DNA of 64,000 bases, from assembly GCA_023078555.1 (NCBI GenBank), contig CM041201.1, forward strand, positions 1,867,713 through 1,931,712, read 5' to 3'. Each line of letters opens with the position of its first letter. The first letter of the stretch is position 1. Source of the DNA: Ulva prolifera (taxonomy: Eukaryota; Chlorophyta; Ulvophyceae; Ulvales; Ulvaceae). Positions 47,746 to 59,469 of the stretch are shown piece by piece. Both the position numbers and the translations under genes were made by a program. Under the pieces are notes generated by a model. The model was given only the letters and a program-made list of their open reading frames with translations, did no database searches and was not told the DNA's origin.

Positions 47746-48240
47746 ATGATGCTGTGTGACCCGATTTTCAACACTTGTACCTTTTCAGATTTGACTGAGC
47801 GTTCAGTGAGAGATGCAGACCTTTTCGCGGACAGGGACTCGATGTCCAGATGGAAGGAAGCCCGTAGGCTGAGTAGCTCCACGGATGAGGGACCGTCTAG
47901 ACCCTCGAAGACGGATGGGTCAATTTATGTTGACAAACGTGGCCAGCCTGTGGGTGTCAAGCTTGCCGAAAACTGCCTGATCTGCGGCGGTTCTCGATAC
48001 GCTGTGTACTCATCGAGGCTCCCCGGACGGCAAGCTGCCCACGCGTGTGTCCCTTATGCGATGAATTTACGATATACTTGTCTCAAGGCAGGACTCATTG
48101 AGCATCGGGGCCACAGGACGGAACTCGCCGAGGTCAGTTCCCAAGTGCTCACAAGCCTCTCGTTTCTGCTGTGGACCACCCCCAACACTCTGTATGTGGC
48201 TGCAGTAGCAGACATCAAGGCTGCCAAAGCTTGGCAATGA
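47746..48240 (+). CDS. Possible 164-residue unknown protein
   Basis: A single open frame runs from two adjacent ATGs (47746, 47749) to TGA. The middle reads as plausible protein (DGSIYVDKRGQPVGVKLAEN, then CLICGGSRYAVYSSRLPGRQ). C-x2-C and later Cys residues might bind metal, but no family is recognised. The end is hydrophobic (VLTSLSFLLWTTPNTLYVAA). Codon third positions are not as GC-rich as in neighbouring genes, which weakens the call. It could be a first exon, a lowly expressed gene, or chance. It lies just 86 bases before the start of the Ser/Pro-rich gene on the same strand. Confidence 0.35.
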   Translation: MMLCDPIFNTCTFSDLTERSVRDADLFADRDSMSRWKEARRLSSSTDEGPSRPSKTDGSIYVDKRGQPVGVKLAENCLICGGSRYAVYSSRLPGRQAAHACVPYAMNLRYTCLKAGLIEHRGHRTELAEVSSQVLTSLSFLLWTTPNTLYVAAVADIKAAKAWQ

Positions 48241-48326
48241 CTGGTATGGCTGCTAGAGCCCTCGGAGCAACGGAATCCTTCTGGTCAGCTGTCCATCCTC
48301 ATGGTACACCACCATGCTAATCGAAG

Positions 48327-51300
48327 ATGGCCGATCCAGAGCCATCACCCGCAGGCACCAGAGCCAGCACAGCAGCGTCCACAATGCAGTCTCCGCTTCT
48401 CGACCGCTTCCTCGACGCCGCTCGACCCGAGCTCAACCTCCATCCCGACACATACCTCTCCGAGTGCTCCCGAGACGACTCCCGCACACCCCCCCGCAAT
48501 CCCACCTCCCCAGTACTCTGCCCGACCCCCTCACCCCCACCCCGCGCCTCCAGCCCGCCACCATCCCCAGGCCCCTACCTCTCAAACGCCTCTCTCGCGG
48601 TCTCACAGTCCGGCATCTTTGCCCGCCGCGCTTACGCCGTCACTGCGTCACCCTCCGCAACGTATCGCACCGGAGACTCGTCCAGTCCGCACCCGCCCGC
48701 CTCCCCCGCGCCCTCCGTGCCACTCGGAAACGCCCACGCCTCCCCGGGCCGGCTGCCGCGCCCCACACAGCTCTACCCCGGTCGGGCTCTCGGCCTGCGC
48801 CCGGCGTACCACGCTCCGGCGCCGCCGCCGGGCCGCGTGGCAGGCGACTCCGCCACCTCCAGCTTCACCGGCTCCCCTGGGATGACCTGCGGCACCTCCG
48901 ACTGGACCCTCGAGGGCACGAGCCACCTCCCGCCGATCCCCGGCAGCGCCGGCGAGCAGCCGCCGCACAGCAGCCCGCTCAGCCTGTCGCCGCCCGCGTG
49001 GGCCGCGCAGACCGCAGCGGAGCCGCGGCCGCCGCGCGGTAAGTTCGCCGACGCGGCGGACGGCGCCGCCGGGCCGCCGGCGACGCCGCCGGGGCTGCAC
49101 CCCGTCCGGGAGACGGACTCGCTGCACCTTCGCCAGCAGGACAGCCACCACACGCTGGGCGGCAGCGGGAGCGGGGGGAGCCAGGAGGTGGGGGCAGCGG
49201 GGGCGCTTGGCGGGGACGACCTCGCGGCGACGGCGGTGTCATCGCTGCGGGCGCGCTTTGGCCGCAGCGCGGACGCGGCCGCGACGACCCCTCTTGGGAC
49301 TCCGGCGGCGGACGCGTCGACTAGCTCGTCTGGCGGTGGCGGGAGCCACGTCAGGTGTGCCTTGTTCCAGCGCTTTGCGACGTGCAGTGCATTGTGCGCC
49401 CCGGGGCGATCGTGGTGCTGTATTCGTGGTTTGTCTATGGGGGTATATCGTGGATTACTTATGAGGGTACCTGATGGTGGGCCAGGGGTGGTGCACGGTG
49501 CTTGATGAGCACAGCACATCTGTAGTCTGTCCGCGACAATGATTTTGATGCTCGAAATGGGCTCCCGCATGGCGTTCAGCCGATGGGACGCTAAGGCGAG
49601 CCCCCTGACGAGCTCGTCCCGCGCAGCAGGCGGGTGCCGCCTGCCGCGAGGGCTTGCTGCTATCGTGGTTTTGGCAAGCTGGTGGGTGTGTGTGGCGTGC
49701 ATTACCGAGTGCAGCAGCACTGTGCACCGCCCGACGCTCTCTCCGGCCGCTACGCGCTCTCTGTGAAGGCAAATCGAACGTGTCCGGTGCGTATTGAGTG
49801 CATCTGTAAGTCAGGAATCCGCGTTCCTGGGGGGAACACATCAGGTCATGCTGACATGGCCCACACTGCGGTCCGCCGCCTACCGATGCCTGCCTTGGTG
49901 AAGCCTCCACTCGTGAGCGGCACTCGTGAGTGATTGCAACGCATGCATCAGCGGTCGTTGAGTGGAAGGCATCCTGAGGGAGCCAGGCGCGCTGCAGCTG
50001 CATGCGGCTTGCTGTTGCTTTCTGCGCTGGGCTGCTGCAAGAGCAGCGGCTGCCGTGCAGAGGAGGCGAGGCGTGCAGCAGCACAGGCGTCATCTACTCC
50101 AGCATGTTTGTGGCGTAGGCGATTTGTTTCGTGGCGTTGTCGGCCCGGTGGCACTCTGCCCGCTGCCCAGGGAGCACCATGCTCTGCGTTGCCGTTGCCG
50201 CACCTTCGCCGTGCAGACCAAAGCATCTTGAGGCCGCGGGACTGTGCGGGACCTCTGTTGCTGAGGCTGAGGCCAACATGTTGCATGGTCCCTGACTGCT
50301 CGTCTTGCGTTGTTCTACTGTTGACGGTATAAGCTGCCTTAGCACAGGGTACCACTGTTCATCCGGAGCCGCCCATGTCCTCGCAGGATATGGCTAAGCA
50401 AGCGCAGATTTACTTTGCTTTAGTTTTGGACGTGGCAGAAGTGAAGTCGAGATAAAAAAATATGGGCGGTTTGATACCGCAGAACTCTGCACTCCGCACA
50501 CACTCCTTCGCCCACAAGCTAGCACACGGGTCTGCTGGCTGTGGCATGCATACGTCGAGTGTTCCAAGTCCAAAGACAGCAGGTCGCATGAGGTCAGGCA
50601 CAAAACACACACGCAGCACACCCTGATTGCGTGGGTAAAGCCAAGCAATTCTGAATTTACTGAGCCGTATCCGATTGGACATTGACAACTCCGAGTTCAC
50701 GGGAGCACATGGGCCGAATGGGTGTGCCGTTCCCCTCCCTGGTTGTTGCGTGGTGCTACCTGCCTCGCTACCTGCCTTGATGGCTTTGTCCTTGTAACAC
50801 ACCCAGGCCACCCAGGCCACATCCAGCACCCCAGGCAGAGTCCAGCACCGCCACCATGCATGTCAACTGAAATCTTGTATTGCATGCTTGAGGGGGTGAC
50901 AGTGTTGTCCTGCTGCCCTAGTATGGCTCACCTTATCCTCCCTGCTGTGGCAGTTTCATGTGTTCAGATGACCCGGTCCCCTTGTGATACCAGACCAGAA
51001 GCTTGAGCACGACCTGAAACTTGAGCCTGCATCCTGCCTCCTCATGCACAGATACACAGATGCAACCATCAATGCATGCAAGCCTCAGGTGTGTCACTCA
51101 GGGTGCAGGGGCCCGTCAGCAGGTGTAATTGTGTTGTCCCTTGCTGTGCTGTGCATGACAGCCCACGTCATCCAGCTGCTGCCAGCTGTGCATCTGGGGT
51201 GGCAGTGCAGTGCTGGGGCAACAACATGCACCCCTGACAATCCAGGCATGGCTTTTGGCAGGTGCACCACGGGGCGACAGGCTCGTCCTTGAAACAGCTA

Positions 51301-54300
51301 TGCCGGGGTGCTCGTCTGTGATACAAGGTGATGCAAGGTCAGAAATGCGGCATGTTTTCCTGGAGGTGGGGGGGGGCGGCGTTGGCTGTGGCTTTGGGCG
51401 TGGGGAGGGCGCGGTGTTCCTGGTTTTGTCATCGCGAGGCGTGGTGTAAAGTAAAGTAAGTCTGGATTTACTGAGCCGTATCCTATTGGACATTGACAAC
51501 TGCGACTTAACGGGACCACATACGCCGAGGTGTGTGTGAGGGCAGCGTGGTGTTCCTGCGTGCCTTGTGAGCTTGGTCAGTGCAACACGATCACCTGCAT
51601 GGGTGAGTAGGCTGTGAGTGGGTGTGGGGTCCTGGTTGTGGCCTGGGTGGGCTGCCTGCTCGTTCTTGTATGCTGCTACCCATGTGCCTCCTCGTATCTG
51701 TCCATGTATGCGTAACACAAACCTACCTGGATGCCAGAATCTTCCATGGCATGTGGGCCTGTCTTATTGATCCAGGCAGTCATGTGCCACACTTGCGACG
51801 TGTAGCTGGTACTACTTGTCCGTGTGCCTGGGTTGCTGTCCGGATGGTCGGCTAGACTGACGTTTGGTTTTTGCGTGGAGGCCTGTCATTGCTGTGCGTT
51901 GATTTCTTTAGTTGCTCTGCCATGCAATGGCCCGATATGTGCTAGTTTCCATGCAAATAGCGCACTGCTGCAAGGACAGGTGGCAGTGAAGGTCCCCTTA
52001 GGGCTCTGTGGAGGGCACTGTGGATGCCAGCCAGGCCCCTCTGCATGGAGTAAAACCTGCTCCGCCCCGCCATGGGCTCCTTAGACCTACACGAACATGT
52101 TCCGTGATGCTGTATCGTGCGCGTTCCCTATCTCTCACACCATCCTACACAACCGCCTCCTACACTGACTGGCCTTCGATCTCGTTGTGCAGTTCCGTCT
52201 CTGAGCCAGCCCTCCGTCGCCACGATGTCACCGTCCCGCCGCGGCCGGCCACCGTCTCCACATCGCCGGGAGATGCCCCCACCCCCGTCTCATCCGGGGC
52301 GTCCCCCACCGCCTCCCCGGCCGCCCCGAGCGACGCCGCCGTCCTGCCCACAGCTCCCGCGCACCCCCCTGCTGTGCCGCAGCTACCGCCACGATTGGGC
52401 GGCTGGAGGCGGCCGCCGGAGGGGGATGACGGTGCACACCCAGCACAGCCGCGGACACCCCTGAGCGCCCGCCTCATTGCCGCGCCCGCCGCGGACCCTC
52501 CCCGGCCTGCCACCGACCAGACCCCGGCATCACCTGTGTCCGGCCGTGCGGCACCGCCCATGCCGGACCCCTCTGTTGCAGCAGAGGAGGACGAGGAGGA
52601 GGTGTCTGTAACTCTCCCCTCTCCGCCGCACAGCTTCGCTGCGCCGCATGTGCTGTGCGCCCCCCCTGCCGCTGCCGGGCAGGTCCTCCCAGACACTGCA
52701 CAGGCGGCCGGGGCAGCCGCACCCTGGCGCCGCGAGGCGGCGCGCTCCGTCCCGGCCGCCGATGCCGATGCCGATGCCGATGCGACCACCCCACGCGCTA
52801 CGCCCCTGCAGACCCTGGCCGCCCCTGCGGCCCCCACTGGTCGGGTCCGCCCTGTGGCGTCGTCACCGCTCGCCACTGTCACCGCGCGGGGCTGCATCGC
52901 CGCCGTCTCCACTGCCTCTGGCTCATCACAAGACAGCGGCAGCAGCAGCCCTGCGGCGCAAAACAGCGGCCCCGCCACCAGCAACCCGGAATCTGGCAGC
53001 CACACAGGATCCGACGGCTCCGTGGACGCGGACGGCGGCGCGAATCCCCTCGACGCGCTCGCCAGCGTGACCCTGACCCCGGTGCTGCGGGCGCTGATAC
53101 AAGACGCCCCCGCGGAGGCCGGCGAGCCCGCCGCGGAACTGTCGCCGTTGCTGGCCCCCGCGGACAGCGACGTGCTGTCGGTCGTGCAGTTCCGCAGCAC
53201 GCCGCTGCGCGCGATCCCAGAGCACGAGCCCGTGACGCACGGCATCAGCAGCTCCTCATGGGCGACGTCGGACCTCGTCAGCGTCAGCTCGTCCGCCGCT
53301 TCGCAGAGCGGCTCTGACGGCGGCTCCCCGTCGCCGGTGCACCCGCTCTTTGGCTTGTACCACAGCACCTCCAACAGCGAGGAGGCGGCGGGGGCGGGTG
53401 ATGGCCGCGCAGCGCCGCCGTCCCGGCCCCGGGTCGAGCCGGGGCCGCACTCCCCGACCACCTCTCTGCCGCGCCGCCCCGAGGGCTCACAGCGTACGGT
53501 GGTTGCGGCGGATGAGGTCCGCGTGACGCCACCGGTGCTGCGGCGGGTGGCGCGGGTGCCGGACGCGTCGGCCGAATGGCACCCTGACGCATCACTGGCC
53601 GCCGCAGATGAGGCGGACGGAAGCCGCGTGACGCCGCCGGTGCTATTGGACACACGTGTCCCCAGTGGCTCGGTAGGTGTGCTCCACAGGTCCGCTTCTG
53701 CCACAGGATCTGCTGGTGGAGGTCGAGAGACGAATGTTGGGGCAACTGCGCCGCGGCAGCCCGTTGTGGAGTCGCAGTCGGAGGATTCTGCATGGATAAC
53801 TTCGCCGGCTCAGCCGCAACGTGCGGGCACGTCGCCGGCACAGCTGTCGCCGTCAGAAGAGTCCTCGGCCGGTCCGTCGCCGCCACATCGGCCGGCCGCC
53901 GAGATGTTTCTCGCGGATCTGTCGCTGACGCGTCTCGGCCTGGCGGAGCATTCCATGGCGGACCTGCTCCCGCCACAGCTGTCGCCGGCGGAGCAGCTGA
54001 TTGCCGACGTGCTGCCGCCGTGGCTCTCGTCGGCAGAGCTGCAGCAGCGGCAGCAGTCTCCGGCGGGGGAAGCATCGCCACCATGGCTCTCGTCGGCAGA
54101 GCTGCGGCAACGCCGGCATTCTCCAGACGCGCAGCTCGCAGTAACATCGCCGCCGTGGGAGCTCCGAGCCGAGCAGTCGATGGTGGCTCTGTCGTCACGC
54201 CCAGCGTCGGGAAGCGAGGCGATCGTGTCGGACCTATCGCTTGCAGGGCTATCTTCTGCTCTGCACTCACGGGCGCACCAGCCTGATGTGCATCTCTCCC

Positions 54301-56861
54301 GAGCAGCGGAGCCACAGGCCGCACCACATCTATCGCCAGCACGGGCTGCGCAAGCGCACCTGTCACCACGGCCGCTGTCGCCGCCGCGGCCTTCCATGCC
54401 GCAACAGTCGCCAGCGTCGCAGTCGCCCGCAGATCTGTCTCCCGCGCAGCAGGCAGCGGATCTGTTGGTGCCGCATGGGCATCCGCCACCGCCGTCGCCA
54501 CCGCAGCAGTCTCCAGCAGGGACGGCGGCAGCGCTGCCGCCAGCAGAACAGGCAATAGCGGCACAATCTCCAGACCAGCGGTTGCCAGTAGCGCAGCTGC
54601 CAGCAGCATATTCGCCAGCAGCACAGTCACCAGGCGTACAGTCGCCAGCACAGCACGCACCGGCAGGGCCCTCGCCACATAATCTGTCGTCGCCGCAGCG
54701 GCAGGCTGCACACTCACCACCGCCGCAGGTGCTTCCGCCTCCGCAAGCCCTCCTCCAGCCGCCTCCATCCGACCTGCCGCGGCCAGGGCTGCCACCCCCA
54801 CAGCAGAGCCTTGCAGAGCAGATGCCTGAAGCCATGCAGCACCTGCAGCCTCCAGCATCACTCCTCGCAGCCCAAGATATCTCCGCCGCTTGGCGCGCGC
54901 TACATCAGCAGCCCGCGCAACACCGGTCACCGCCACCGCCGCCCTCAGCGGAGCAGACGGCAGGCGTGCTCTCATCAGGTCAGGCGCGAGTGCTGCAGCA
55001 TTCTCCGCTGGAGGAGCTGCTATGGCCACCGGCGGCGTCGTCAACGGCACCATCACCTGCAAACGAGCTGCCGCTTGAGGCTGCGGAGCAGCAGCGGCGG
55101 TGCCGCTCCGCAGAGCAGTCACCGGCAGACGCTGTGGACTGGCAGCGGCAGTCGTCTGGCGAGGCAGCGCTAGTGGAGGCTGCAGACCGTGAACGGCCGT
55201 CCTCTGCAGAGGGGCAGTCCTATGCAGAGCAGACATCCCCGGAGGAGGGGCCGGCGCGTGAGGCGTTGGCCGCATCCATCGAGGCGATGCTGCAGCGCGT
55301 GCAGGGGCCCTGGAGCCTCACGGCGGACAGCCCCTGCATGCGCCCGGTGGAGGCCCCAGCCGGGTCAGGTCAGGGTGGATCGCCGTGGCACGGCAGTGCA
55401 GCAGACGTAGGGTGGGCGGCGGCGCCGTCCCCTGGCGCGACTGCCGGATCTGCCGGCAGCCCGGCGCTTCTTCCGACTGGCGAAGGCCACGGCGCGACGA
55501 CGGACGGCGGCACGAGCCCGTGGCTGATTACCGGAGGCTCGAGCCCGGGGAATTATGCGGGGTCTGCCCCGACGGAGGACCTGGATGACTACACGGGCAG
55601 CAGCGGGGGGCACAGCACGCCGCGGCGGCCGGAGGCCGGCGGCCCGCAGCTCAGCGCGGCGGACCTCGAGGGGATCGCGGAGCTGCGGGAGGCGCTCGTG
55701 GCGCACGGCGGCATTGTGTCCGGGGCCGCGGAGCGGCCCCAGTTCGGGCCGGGGCTTGCGCCACTCATGGCGCCGCCGCCGGCTGTGCCGCACTCTGGGC
55801 TCGGGGCACAGGCGAGCGATCCGGAGATCACGCCGGCGTCGCCGCGGCCGGCGCGGGGGGGCCGGGTGGCGTGCGGTGCGCCACTGGTGACTCGTTTAGT
55901 CGAGGCGCGAGAGAGCGGGCCCGGCGGCAGCGGCTCGGCGACGGAGGAGGGGGGGGAGTGGCCGATGCGGGTGCAGGAGAGCGTGTCGGCCGAGTCGGAC
56001 GTGCCGCCGCTGCCGCAGGTGGCGGCAGCCGCAGTGACACCGCAGCAGGACAGCCCCGCCGCACCCGCTGACACGGACGCGTCGGACGATCTGCCGTTCA
56101 TGCTGTGGGGCCCCGGCGGCCCTGGAGATCTGCCGCCGTCAATCGCCGTGGAGCTGACGCGCAGCGCGGAGAAGCCCCGCGCTGCGCCGCGTGACAGCCT
56201 CGCACTCGGCAAGGGCTTCCGCGGGGCCGCGTCCGCACTGGGGGCAGGCCGCGCGGCACACTCCCTCGACGCCCCGCCCTCTGATCGCTCCGATGGGTCC
56301 CACTGCACGGAGTACCTCGAGACGTGGGACGTTGCGATGACGTCGTACGATGTGGCGCTGAAGGCCCGCGCCGAGATGCTGGAGCGGCGGATGGAGGCCG
56401 GCGCCGCGGGGCGCCCCACCGCCGTCAGCGGCGGTGCCCCCACACCGCGGGTGTCTATCGGGGCGCCACCGCCGCTGCTGTCACACCGGATGGCCGGCGG
56501 CGCGGCGCGGCCCGCCGCGCGGACGGCGGCCGTGCGCAGCTTCGTGGACAAGCCCTGGGCCGACGGGAGTGGGCGCACCAGGCGTGCGCCAGGGAAAATG
56601 CCGCAGGAGGCGGTGCGGACGCCTGCGCCGAAGCGCAAGGCGAGCGGCGGCGAGCGGCACGTGTGGAGCGCCGACATGTCGGCGCGCAGCTGCTCGGTGG
56701 ACATCCCGGAGGTGTCGCCGCCGATGCCGTCGCGGCCGTCAGTGGATCCTGCGGAGCCGATGCGGCCCGTGCCTGTCGAGCGGCCCGGCAAGGTCGCGCG
56801 GATCAAGGCGAAGATGCAGCGTGGCCTGAGGGGGCTGCTCGGGCGGAAGAGCTTCGGGTGA
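48327..56861 (+). CDS. Giant Ser/Pro/Ala-rich unknown protein, 1898 residues
   Basis: Exon 1 is 48327-49354 and exon 2 is 52193-56861; the split codon joins in phase (AG + T). The donor is GTGTGC and the acceptor GTTGTGCAG. The intron is 2.84 kb. Most of the protein is low complexity, dominated by Ser, Pro, Ala, Gln and Glu. Residues around 890-1300 repeat SP/SPA motifs, including two copies of PPWLSSAELxQRxxSP, and a DADADADA run sits near residue 530. The last 23 residues are basic (KVARIKAKMQRGLRGLLGRK). No catalytic domain, signal peptide or membrane segment is seen. The many SP sites suggest a scaffold phosphorylated by proline-directed kinases, but this is inference. Coding is supported by an uninterrupted 4.7-kb frame and GC-rich third positions; long antisense frames are a by-product of that bias. 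Confidence 0.75.
50634..50716 (+). repeat. Dispersed short repeat, copy 3 (Ser/Pro-gene intron)
   Basis: It contains GTAAAGCCAAG, TTTACTGAGCCGTATCC, GGACATTGACAACTCCG and ACGGGAGCACATGGGCCG. It lies in the same intron and orientation as copy 4, about 0.8 kb upstream of it. Confidence 0.8.
51447..51528 (+). repeat. Dispersed short repeat, copy 4 (Ser/Pro-gene intron)
   Basis: It starts with a doubled TAAAGTAAAG, followed by TTTACTGAGCCGTATCC, GGACATTGACAACTGCG and ACGGGACCACATACGCCG. It is the best match to the majority sequence of the four copies at its right end. Confidence 0.8.
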
Positions 56862-58352
56862 CCTGGTGCGTTTGCCAGTGTGTCGGCCTGGTGCACATGC
56901 ATGGTGTGCATGCGTGGTCGCCCGGTCGGGAAGCCTTGTTTCTAGTCTTGAGCTTGGAAGGGAGATGTCTGAGTGTCGGCCCGTGTATGCTGTGGCTACA
57001 TGTGGCCGTTGCGGTGCGCTCGGCACCGAATGACACACAAACATGTGGGGGCATTACGGTGCTGGTGCGTGTCCCCGGCGGTGCCACCGGCCTCTCCGAC
57101 TCGATCCTTGCAAACACCCACACGTGTGGCGGCTCCGGCCACGTGCACGTGTGTCGCCCATTCTTGCAGACCGGACAGCCGCCGCTGGAATGACCCATGC
57201 TGTGTGACGCGCGCTGTGTGCTGCAGGGCCACAGGCGATGATGATGTACCCGGCGGCGCGCCCGATGCCACCGGCGGCTTTTGGCGGAACAATGACTGTG
57301 ACGATGCGTCGAAGCATGGGTATGCAAGCGTAATATGCATGTTATATGTATATATGTATATGAGCTGCAAGCAGGCGCCGCTGCAAGCTGCTATGTGCTG
57401 GGTTCTGTGTGCGTGTGATCCACAGATGTTGGGGAGGGGAAGTAGCAGTCGGCTGTAGGGGTGTTTTCGCAAAGCTCTCCTGGAAGTCGCGGCCTGACAT
57501 GATGTGGAGATGTTGGCGACAATTCGCACACCTGTGATTCCCCGTGTGAAAGTTTTCTGGTGTTGTGTCTTTGACCGTGCCTGGCTGCTGGGCGCATGGG
57601 TATGCATTGTAGGTGCTGGGTTTCCCAGGAGGGGGCGATGGCTGGTTTGGCGCGGAGTCGCGGCGAGTGTGCGGGTTGGGCTGGCGTGTGCCGCCGTGGT
57701 GGTGCATGGGCCGGTCGCGGACGGCCTGTCTGTGTTCTAGGGTCGAAATGGGAGGCAGACGCCCTGCTCTGCAAGGCGCTTACATGTGGCTGATGGCTCG
57801 TGTGTGTTTTGCGGTGGGTTCCCCCGTTTCCTAATGATGTTTGGCTGGCTGTAACGCTGTTGCTGCCGCCACATCAGCGCACCCGTTCGAGGGCACGCGC
57901 GTACATGCACGAGATCATGCGCTGAGAGAGCAGGGTGTGATGATGGATCTATGCCTCGCTTTCCCACGTCTGCACATTCTGAGCTGGCGTGCAGTGGTGC
58001 GTGGCAAGAGCAGAGGGCACCATGCAAACTGCAGCAACCTTCCGCGTGTGACACAAACGGCCTAGGCATCAATACTTGCACGTCTAGCAACGGGAGTCCC
58101 TCCTGCAGGTCAACATCACAGACCTACACTATGCCCCAGTGCCCCCTCCGCCTCCGGGCGTGGTGGATCATTTGCTTCATATCACATGCAAAGCGGATAC
58201 ATGCCGTCAGCTATCCTCCATCAATTAAACACCATCATACATACACATACCTTGAAGCCTACTACACAGAGAACCTTCGCCCCCCACCCCTGCCTCCTTC
58301 AATGCCCCACTGCCTTGAGGTTTGCTGCCCTGCACTGTCCACAGCAGCGACC

Positions 58353-58676
58353 ATGCTGCTGACACCTGCCTCGCAGCGCCGCCGCACCGCCCTGACGCAA
58401 TACCAGCGCCTCGCTGTTGTGCGCCGCTTCGCGATGCCCCACATCCCCTGCAGCTGCAGCTCCTCGGCTCAAGGGTCACGAAGAGCATTCGTCGTGAAAG
58501 CACAGCCCCGTGGCGAATGTCTCCGCCCCCCCTCCGCCCCCGTAACCCCCGCCTCTCCTTACACTCCCAGGCCGCGCAGACAGGGCAGCGGCTCCGCCGC
58601 GGCAGCTGCGGACCGGTCGACAGCGGCGGTCTACCCTGTTCTGCGCCACCCCTTGTCACCAGCAGCTGCCACGTAG
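58353..58676 (+). CDS. Possible 107-residue protein with transit-like N-terminus
   Basis: An ATG at 58353 in a reasonable context (GCGACCATGC) opens a frame to a TAG at 58674. The N-terminus is rich in Arg, Ser, Ala and Cys without acids (MLLTPASQRRRTALTQYQRL), then AQGSRRAFVVKAQPRG, like an organelle-targeting sequence. The second half is Pro/Ser/Ala low complexity. Third positions are GC-rich. The antisense frame is also open, and no family or splice partner is recognised, so this is a candidate only. Confidence 0.28.
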   Translation: MLLTPASQRRRTALTQYQRLAVVRRFAMPHIPCSCSSSAQGSRRAFVVKAQPRGECLRPPSAPVTPASPYTPRPRRQGSGSAAAAADRSTAAVYPVLRHPLSPAAAT

Positions 58677-59189
58677 GGCACCACCGCCGCAGCTCTGCAA
58701 AAGTGTGACTACAAGTGCCTGTGCAGTCAGGCCCCATCATCAGGGCACAGCACGCATCGTTCAGCGGATGACAATGCTCTTGGGTTGCCCGCACAGTTCG
58801 ACATTGCTTCATAGACGATCAACTACCTCTATGCGTGCTCCCCTCGCGGCCACACCATGCACCCACCTGCGACGAAGCAACTTGTCTCCCTCTCGCTTGC
58901 GCCAAACCCTGAACCGGGCGCACCCTACGCTCAGGACACAGCGCTTCAGACGTAGGCGTTGCTGCGCCGGATCTCCCCGTTCGCGGACGCAGCAAATGCC
59001 GAACGCGAGCATTGTGTGCCGGCCTTGAGGAGCGAAGCCAGCACCGAGCGGAGCACACACACGCGCTCTTCTTCCACACAAAAACATAGACAACAAACAC
59101 ACATGCACATATGCCACACGCGAAAGCACGGCCGCAGCACATGCACCTGCTCGCCGTGGTTGGTTGTTAAGCAAGGAGGCGATTCCTCA

Positions 59190-59358
59190 TCGCATTGTTT
59201 GACATGGCGCATCCGGGGTGCCCGCGCACGTCGCCGCGGCCGTGATGCCCCCCCCGGTGTGAGAACCTTGATCCTATATCTGCCGTACAGCTGCCAGTCC
59301 AGCTCAGCAAAGAAAACAGGGCGAACCGGCCCTTGGTCGCGTTCCTGGGCTACCGCGC
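59190..59358 (-). CDS. Possible last exon of the right-edge gene
   Basis: After an acceptor-like GCGTGTGCGCAG at 59359, the minus strand reads AVAQERDQGPVRPVFFAELD, then WQLYGRYRIKVLTPGG and a basic stretch, with coding-like codons. It starts with one extra base, which would match a phase-2 donor in the neighbouring long exon (a weak GTCGTC near 59505). If so, the stop at 59470 is not the real end of that gene. The 3' limit of the tract is unclear. Confidence 0.3.
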
Positions 59359-59469
59359 TGCGCACACGCATGCATGCATACAACCTGCGCCGTCTCCATT
59401 GTACGGTTTGCCATCGCAGAGGTCACAACTGAAGGCTTGAGCGGGTGTTCTGCCGCGGTGGCAGCACAA

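Larger units (their letters stand above)
56862..59469. other. Convergent spacer with two weak gene candidates
   Basis: It lies between two converging genes. The candidates at 58353 (plus) and 59190 (minus) are listed separately. The rest, including an AT-rich segment of TATATGTATATATG near 57345, shows no coding signal. Confidence 0.4.

Noticed and set aside
50410-51718. Minus-strand frames sharing LSMSNRIRLSK
   Set aside because: The shared peptide looks like a protein family but is just repeat copies 3 and 4 translated in the same frame.
52160-53704. 514-residue minus-strand open frame
   Set aside because: It is antisense to the Ser/Pro-rich exon. GC-rich third positions keep the opposite strand free of stops, and the translation has no protein-like blocks or splice partners.
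53284-55275. 663-residue minus-strand open frame
   Set aside because: Same cause: a mirror of the repetitive Ser/Pro/Ala codons. It is an Ala/Thr/Pro-rich by-product.
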